NCBI RefSeq assembly: GCF_003286125.1
Contig: NZ_QMED01000001.1
Span: 62,001-126,000, forward strand
Length of the DNA stretch: 64,000 nt
Source of the DNA: Algibacillus agarilyticus
GTDB taxonomy: Bacteria > Pseudomonadota > Gammaproteobacteria > Enterobacterales > Alteromonadaceae
Reading direction: 5' to 3'
In this document: positions 59,397 to 64,000 of the stretch, in pieces
Layout of the letters: each line of letters starts with the position of its first letter
Numbering within the stretch: position 1 is the first letter of the stretch
Translations under genes and position numbers: made by a program
The notes under the pieces: model-generated
Databases searched by the model: none
What the model was told of the DNA's origin: nothing
What the model saw: the letters and a program-made list of their open reading frames with translations, nothing else

Positions 59397-61235
59397 TTAA
59401 ATTATCTCTTTACGTAATAAACGACGGCTTACAAAAGCCAATAATAAAGTCAGTAATAATGGAATTAAGCCAATATTTAAAAATTTAAGCCACGAACCAA
59501 GTGCATCAATATCTTTATTAAGTTGATGTTGCACATCTCGCAATTCTTTACGTATCTCGACTTTTTGTTTTAAAAACTGCTCTAACGCTAAACTTTGCTC
59601 ATTGTTTAAGACTAAACTTTCACTATCGCCCGTTGCACCTTGCAACTGTTGTAGTTGTAATTCGGTTTCGTCTAAACGTTTTTGCAGCTCTTCTTGTTTT
59701 AAGCGAAAAGCCGCTTCAGCTTCTACTTTTAACTCTGCGACCACATCAAATGGACGAGAGAATTTTCCACGAGCGCGAATACTAATTAAATCAGAACTGC
59801 CACCCAGATTTTCGATAGCATTAGCAATAAAATCACCGTTGTTAGCAAATGGGTTTAAAATAGTCTGGCCAAAAAATGCAGACTTTTGCACCCAAAAATT
59901 ATCAGCAAGCAAATCAGAATCAGTAACAACCAAAACACGAGCTTGTTCAGTTTGTTTTAGTACTTCAGTATCACTCACTGGCGCACCCTCTGCATAAGCT
60001 GATGTTAACTTACCCGCAATGCGAGCCGCTAACGTATACACGTCTCCACTCGCGGCAAAGCTGCGTTGGAATATTTGCGGATCTTGAGTGGTGGCATAAG
60101 ATGAAGCGGCTATAAGTTTGGCATGTTCAGAAGAATATAATAACGGGGTAAATTCATACTCACTGCCCTCTTTAGCGCTCACAGTACCAAAAGAAGCGCC
60201 GTTAACCAATTCAAGTGACGATACAATAACATCTTGGTTATCCACATTTTGACTACCCAGACCTAAATAACCAAAGTGTTTACCTTGTCCACCCGTTGGA
60301 AAGCGAATTTCGAGCGCGACGGCAGCATCCAATACAATCTTATCGCTGCTATAATCAATACCCCAACCTTGTAATAAGTGATCAATGTCACTCGCATTGG
60401 CCCCCATCATTCCCATCGCTGATTGACTAGACACTTCTGCATGTGGGTCAACAAAAGCCACTAACGCTTTGCCTTGCATCACATATTGATCAATCGCAAA
60501 TTTCAGTTCATCAGATAAGGTTTTTGGGTGCACCAACATTAATACATCAATATCAGTTGGCAACTCGGTCACCGTTGTTGATAACGACGTAACATCATAC
60601 ATTTCTTGTAATTGCTCATAAAAAACCCAAGGTTGCGAAGCAGGTCCTGGCATCATCGGATTAGGGTTAGGAGCGCCCGCATAAGGTAAATCGCCTAATA
60701 AAGCGACTTTTAATTTTGCTGGCGCATTGAGTTTATAAATTAATTGACTGATATCGTATTCCAAAAATTCTTCTTTTGATAAATCAAAGAAAGGAATCGT
60801 CAGCTCATCATCAAGAGAATTGCTCGCACTTAAGCCAAAGTATAAAGTTTGGCCACTCGCTCCCACTTGTGCTGCCGTTAAATTAAGGGCGGCAGCACGA
60901 TCTTCAGCTTCTGAAAAGGGTTCAGGGTCAATAACATGAAGCTTAATTTTACCGGCGCTGTATAACGCATACTCTTCTAATAAACTCTGTACGCGATCGG
61001 CATAATTACGAATATGCGCTAAACCTTCTGAGTTTTCTTGTGAAAAGAAAAAATATAAATTTAATGGCTCATCGAGTTTTTCAATAATCGCTTTTGAACC
61101 CGGTGAAATTGAATAAATTTGATTTTCAGTTAAGTCTAAACGCGCTTTATCAAATAAAGTGTTGTTAATAATGACTAAACCAAAAAACAGAATAGCTAAC
61201 GCACTTAAACCAATAGTTGATTGAATTTTTTTCAT
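59397..61235 (-). CDS. GldG-family ABC transporter auxiliary protein
   Basis: A 612-aa protein. An N-terminal membrane helix (TIGLSALAILFFGLVIINNTLF) is followed by LDLTENQIYSISPGSKAII, the signature of the GldG/ABC-type uncharacterised domain. Then come a large periplasmic domain (about 40-480), a coiled coil (505-575) and a C-terminal helix (FLNIGLIPLLLTLLLAFVSRRLL). The start at ATG 61235 has AAGGAG upstream. The frame otherwise would run back into the permease gene. Confidence 0.88.
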   Translation of the reverse strand: MKKIQSTIGLSALAILFFGLVIINNTLFDKARLDLTENQIYSISPGSKAIIEKLDEPLNLYFFFSQENSEGLAHIRNYADRVQSLLEEYALYSAGKIKLHVIDPEPFSEAEDRAAALNLTAAQVGASGQTLYFGLSASNSLDDELTIPFFDLSKEEFLEYDISQLIYKLNAPAKLKVALLGDLPYAGAPNPNPMMPGPASQPWVFYEQLQEMYDVTSLSTTVTELPTDIDVLMLVHPKTLSDELKFAIDQYVMQGKALVAFVDPHAEVSSQSAMGMMGANASDIDHLLQGWGIDYSSDKIVLDAAVALEIRFPTGGQGKHFGYLGLGSQNVDNQDVIVSSLELVNGASFGTVSAKEGSEYEFTPLLYSSEHAKLIAASSYATTQDPQIFQRSFAASGDVYTLAARIAGKLTSAYAEGAPVSDTEVLKQTEQARVLVVTDSDLLADNFWVQKSAFFGQTILNPFANNGDFIANAIENLGGSSDLISIRARGKFSRPFDVVAELKVEAEAAFRLKQEELQKRLDETELQLQQLQGATGDSESLVLNNEQSLALEQFLKQKVEIRKELRDVQHQLNKDIDALGSWLKFLNIGLIPLLLTLLLAFVSRRLLRKEII

Positions 61236-61245
61236 GATTGTCTCC

Positions 61246-61980
61246 TTATTCGGCTTTTTTACGTTCAATCAAGATCAGACCGGCTTTTAACCAAACCGCC
61301 ATTACAATGACAAAATAAAGTACGTCTTGTAAGGCGATAACGCCTTTCACTAAGGCATCAAAATGGCTAATAAATGACAATGACGCAATGGCATCAAGCA
61401 ACACACTAGGTACCACCCCTTTAAACGCGGATATCACCATCGTTGAACCACTCAACACAAACACAAAACAAACGACAACCGATAATATAAAAGCAACCAC
61501 CTGAGATTTAGTTAATGCCGACATGCACACGCTAACCGCTAAAAAGCTGCCCGCCATTAACCAACTGCCAAGATAAGCAGCAAAAATAATACCGTTATCT
61601 GGATCACCTAAATAATTTACCGTGATCCATAAGGGTAAAGTCAGTAACAAAGCTAAACCTAACACCGCCCAAGCCGCTAAAAATTTACCTAACATCGCTT
61701 GCAAAGGTGTTATGGGTAATGTCATTAATAATTCAATCGTGCCACTTTTACGCTCTTCTGCCCAAGTTCGCATGGCCATCGCGGGTACAAGAAACAGATA
61801 TAACCAAGGATGAAAATTAAAGAAAGGTTGCAAATCGGCTTGGCCTCTTTCGTACAAATTACCAAAATAAAAGGTAAATACACCACTTAATATTAAAAAT
61901 ATCGCGATAAAAACATAAGCAACCGGTGTGGCAAAAAAGCTGGAAAACTCGCGCTTAAATAAAATTTTAGTCATATTCAT
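61246..61980 (-). CDS. GldF-family ABC transporter permease
   Basis: A 244-aa inner-membrane protein with about six helices, starting LFKREFSSFFATPVAYVFIAIFLILSG, and the loop MRTWAEERKSGTIELLMTLPITPLQAMLGKFL typical of ABC-2 permeases. AGGAG over the last codons of the ATPase gene is its ribosome site. Confidence 0.92.
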   Translation of the reverse strand: MNMTKILFKREFSSFFATPVAYVFIAIFLILSGVFTFYFGNLYERGQADLQPFFNFHPWLYLFLVPAMAMRTWAEERKSGTIELLMTLPITPLQAMLGKFLAAWAVLGLALLLTLPLWITVNYLGDPDNGIIFAAYLGSWLMAGSFLAVSVCMSALTKSQVVAFILSVVVCFVFVLSGSTMVISAFKGVVPSVLLDAIASLSFISHFDALVKGVIALQDVLYFVIVMAVWLKAGLILIERKKAE

Positions 61981-61982
61981 TT

Positions 61983-62903
61983 TTATACTCCTGCCGTTAA
62001 TTCTCTAAACACATCATCTAAACGACCTTGCTCGGCATATAAAGCGGTCACAGGCCAATCATGCGTTTTCGCCAGCGCATAAATCGTACTGAATAAAGTA
62101 TTGGCCGTCGCTTGAGGAATAACCGTAATTTGTGTCAGTTCAGCATTTTGTTTGATATCGGCAACCGACGACTCAGCCCGCAGTGGCGCAAGATCAACCG
62201 GCTCGGCAAAATGTATTGTGATCGCATTATGGAATTGCGATTTAGCTTGTAACGTTTGTGGTGAACCTTCAAATAATTTTTTTCCACCGGCAATGATCAT
62301 CGCGCGATTACAAACAGCAGTCACCTCTTCTAAAATATGAGTTGAGATAATCACGATTTTATCGCTCGATAAATTTTGTATTAAACGCCGAACTTGGTGT
62401 TTTTGATTGGGATCAAGGCCATCGGTGGGTTCATCCAAAATTAATACTTTTGGATCATGAATAATAGCTTGCGCTAAGCCAACACGGCGTTTAAAACCTT
62501 TTGATAAGTTATCTATGCTCTTATGTAGTACAGATTTAAGCTCAACGCTGTTAATAACACGACGTAAACGTTCAGTTTTTTTATTACCTTGTAAACCTCT
62601 TACATCCGCAATAAAGTCGAGAAATTGCGCCACCGTCATATCACCATAAGCGGGGGCACCTTCAGGTAAGTAACCAATACTTTGTTTAATGGCCAATGGC
62701 TGGTCTTCAATATTTAAACCATCAATTTCAACAGTTCCGGCACTGGGCTGTAAAAAACCCGTGATCATCTTCATCGTTGTAGACTTACCGGCACCATTAG
62801 GCCCTAAAAAGCCGAGTATATCACCCGGTTTAAGGCTCATTGATAAATTATCGACAGCGACATAATCGCCAAAGTGTTTAGTTAAATTGTTTATCTGGAT
62901 CAT
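61983..62903 (-). CDS. GldA-family ABC transporter ATP-binding protein
   Basis: A 306-aa ATPase with Walker A GPNGAGKSTTMKM, signature LSKGFKRRVGLAQAI, Walker B VLILDEPTDGLDP and the H-loop STHILEE. It heads the four-gene unit. In Bacteroidetes the GldAFG system supports gliding. In gammaproteobacteria homologous operons exist and the exported substrate is not known. Confidence 0.93.
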   Translation of the reverse strand: MIQINNLTKHFGDYVAVDNLSMSLKPGDILGFLGPNGAGKSTTMKMITGFLQPSAGTVEIDGLNIEDQPLAIKQSIGYLPEGAPAYGDMTVAQFLDFIADVRGLQGNKKTERLRRVINSVELKSVLHKSIDNLSKGFKRRVGLAQAIIHDPKVLILDEPTDGLDPNQKHQVRRLIQNLSSDKIVIISTHILEEVTAVCNRAMIIAGGKKLFEGSPQTLQAKSQFHNAITIHFAEPVDLAPLRAESSVADIKQNAELTQITVIPQATANTLFSTIYALAKTHDWPVTALYAEQGRLDDVFRELTAGV

Positions 62904-63508
62904 AGTTTTGTTGTACTTATTTGACTGAATTACCCATTAAACGAACGGTCTTTATTAACATTTACATAAATGCTTAATAAACACCCCTAGCAAAATTTAT
63001 GAATTTAACTTTATTCATTTATGATAAATAAAGTTAAACCAGAACCTTGATTAAGTGACTTGAGCTAACGCTTGGCATTTAACCACAAATATCAATTATC
63101 CGACATTGTCTTAACCTTAAAGGCGTAAATAACATAAGAACGTCAAACTTTTAATGCTTTGCTTTCACTTATATATCCAAGTTATTGAACATAAAGCCTT
63201 AACAATAGAGTGAGCAATAACATAGTGAGTGCTAATACAGACCACACATTAAAGAGTCATTGATATAGAACAAAAGCAATTAATAACAGCTTATTGCGGT
63301 TCTGATTCAATAATTGGGATGCTTTTTTTTATTTTCAAGTGTAAAAAAAGAAAATTATACAACAGAGAAAAATGCGAATTAAATGCGCGATTTAAGAAAA
63401 ATACAGGCAGGGGTATACAAATAAAACGAATACCAATCATGGTTAAATACGTGCTCAAGCTTAATCTAAAAAAAGAGTGAGAACCTAGAAAAAATTTATC
63501 TAAGTCGT
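62904..63508. other. Intergenic region without a recognised gene
   Basis: 605 bases of very AT-rich sequence upstream of gldA, presumably with its promoter. It contains one notable 12-bp inverted repeat, TTTAACTTTATT/AATAAAGTTAAA (63004-63038), with an 11-base loop. There is also an isolated ATACCAATCATGG at about 63430 that resembles one end of family B. No coding sequence was found. Confidence 0.65.
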
Positions 63509-63637
63509 TATAGTCTTCTCGCTCAGGTTTTAGGGTTCATTGTCAGCGCTTACTCGCCCCAATCACATAGTAGAGCATATGCTCATGGCGTCTCGAAGCT
63601 TGACGGCTTCCCCTAAAACCCGATCGCTTTGACTATA
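63509..63637. repeat. Family A dispersed repeat, copy 3 (short form)
   Basis: 129 bp bounded by TATAGTC and GACTATA. It matches copy 2 up to CGAAGCTTG and then jumps to ACGGCTTCCCC near the right end. It thus lacks the central block with CCTGCATGGATGCAGG. The jump falls at AGCTTG/AGCTTTG, present at both ends of the missing block. Confidence 0.92.
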
Positions 63638-63709
63638 TTTTTAAACGCAGCTATCGAGTTTTTATCCAGCAAAGGTAAACGGTTATTAACGACTATGGGT
63701 CTAACATGG

Positions 63710-64000
63710 TTATTCCATGGCTAATTCATAGGTATCAACCCATTTAACAGCATCTTGATAACACTCACCCATTTGTTCATAAGTTATCATCAATTTAGCG
63801 GCCTCTTTCGTGGTTAAATGCCAACTCCCCGCTTCATATAACTTAACGGCACGCAAGATGATATTCAGTGGGGTTTCGTTTTCGTCAACTAACGCATCCT
63901 CTATTGTTTTATCTAGCGGTAATTGCTCAATAATACTGGCCATGGGCATATCTAAAATAGCATCGAGTAATGAAAATAATCCCGATAGAAAAGCCGGCTC
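63710..64000 (-). CDS. C-terminal part of an EAL/HDOD-type signalling protein (cut by window end)
   Basis: 96 residues are visible and the frame is open through the last base, so the gene continues to the right. The segment GLFSLLDAILDMPMASIIEQLPL is the typical end of HDOD domains in YuxH/CdgJ-like proteins, where it follows an EAL-like domain. The rest (EDALVDENETPLNIILRAVK) also fits. Such proteins act in motility and c-di-GMP control. A start at an internal ATG (63949) would be wrong. Whether the EAL part is active cannot be seen. Confidence 0.8.
   Translation of the reverse strand, partial: EPAFLSGLFSLLDAILDMPMASIIEQLPLDKTIEDALVDENETPLNIILRAVKLYEAGSWHLTTKEAAKLMITYEQMGECYQDAVKWVDTYELAME

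Noticed and set aside
1-64000. CRISPR arrays, toxin-antitoxin pairs, phage genes, restriction or other defence systems
   Set aside because: Looked for among all coding frames and repeats; none seen. The repeated sequences are too few and not regularly spaced for CRISPR.

Overview
The window is a stretch of chromosome from a low-GC marine-type gammaproteobacterium, most likely in the order Alteromonadales. That placement rests on gene order and protein motifs: an Entner-Doudoroff cluster controlled by HexR, complete tol-pal, ruvCAB and yceD-rpmF-plsX-fab clusters, the tmk-holB-pilZ-tatD string, and a nudF-yqiB-cpdA-yqiA-parE string. The genus cannot be fixed from sequence reading alone. Almost every gene belongs to a known housekeeping family. 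The unusual material is mostly between genes.

Region by region. 1-11070: central sugar catabolism, with gap and a hexose-6-phosphate mutarotase on the plus strand, zwf-pgl-edd-glk-eda on the minus strand, then hexR and pyk on the plus strand. Together they take glucose through glucose-6-phosphate and KDPG to pyruvate. 11100-15950: a hydrolase/M14 peptidase pair, a diguanylate cyclase with a LacI-like ligand-binding domain, and a tautomerase. 16090-17825: tRNA-Ser(GGA), nadA and three tRNA-Lys(TTT). 18010-23222: ybgC-tolQRAB-pal-cpoB for outer-membrane constriction. 24038-28112: ruvCAB and aspS. 28361-30472: yjbQ, a CheX-like gene and a circularly permuted ribosome-assembly GTPase. 30725-31024: three tRNA-Val(TAC). 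31100-36163: a broken DUF3565 gene, then tatD, pilZ, holB, tmk, mltG, pabC. 36376-42586: fatty-acid synthesis genes with rpmF (a 56-codon gene) and yceD. 42671-48733: maf, a HAD phosphatase, rluC and rne with a long 5' leader. 49003-54409: a hydratase-family gene, parE, yqiA, cpdA, yqiB-like and nudF. 54578-58203: tolC, a small exported protein, a RIO kinase and a Dabb protein. 58347-62903: a GldA/F/G-type ABC system with a DUF4340 protein. 63710-64000: the C-terminal end of an EAL/HDOD-type signalling protein that runs off the window.

Two families of non-coding, palindrome-rich dispersed elements stand out. Family A has three copies (10808-11030, 56550-56774, 63509-63637). It is bounded by TATAGTC...GACTATA, has a modular interior, and carries short hairpins with GGA loops. 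Family B has two copies (15247-15563, 31300-31551). It has about 23-bp terminal inverted repeats starting ATACCAAT and resembles a MITE. One B copy interrupts a DUF3565 gene, and the uninterrupted sequence can be read across the junction. The other B copy supplies the last codons of a diguanylate cyclase gene. In addition, the tRNA-Lys and tRNA-Ser genes are bracketed by perfect inverted repeats of unrelated sequence, which would extend the acceptor stem in the precursor. No CRISPR array, defence island, prophage or transposase gene was seen.
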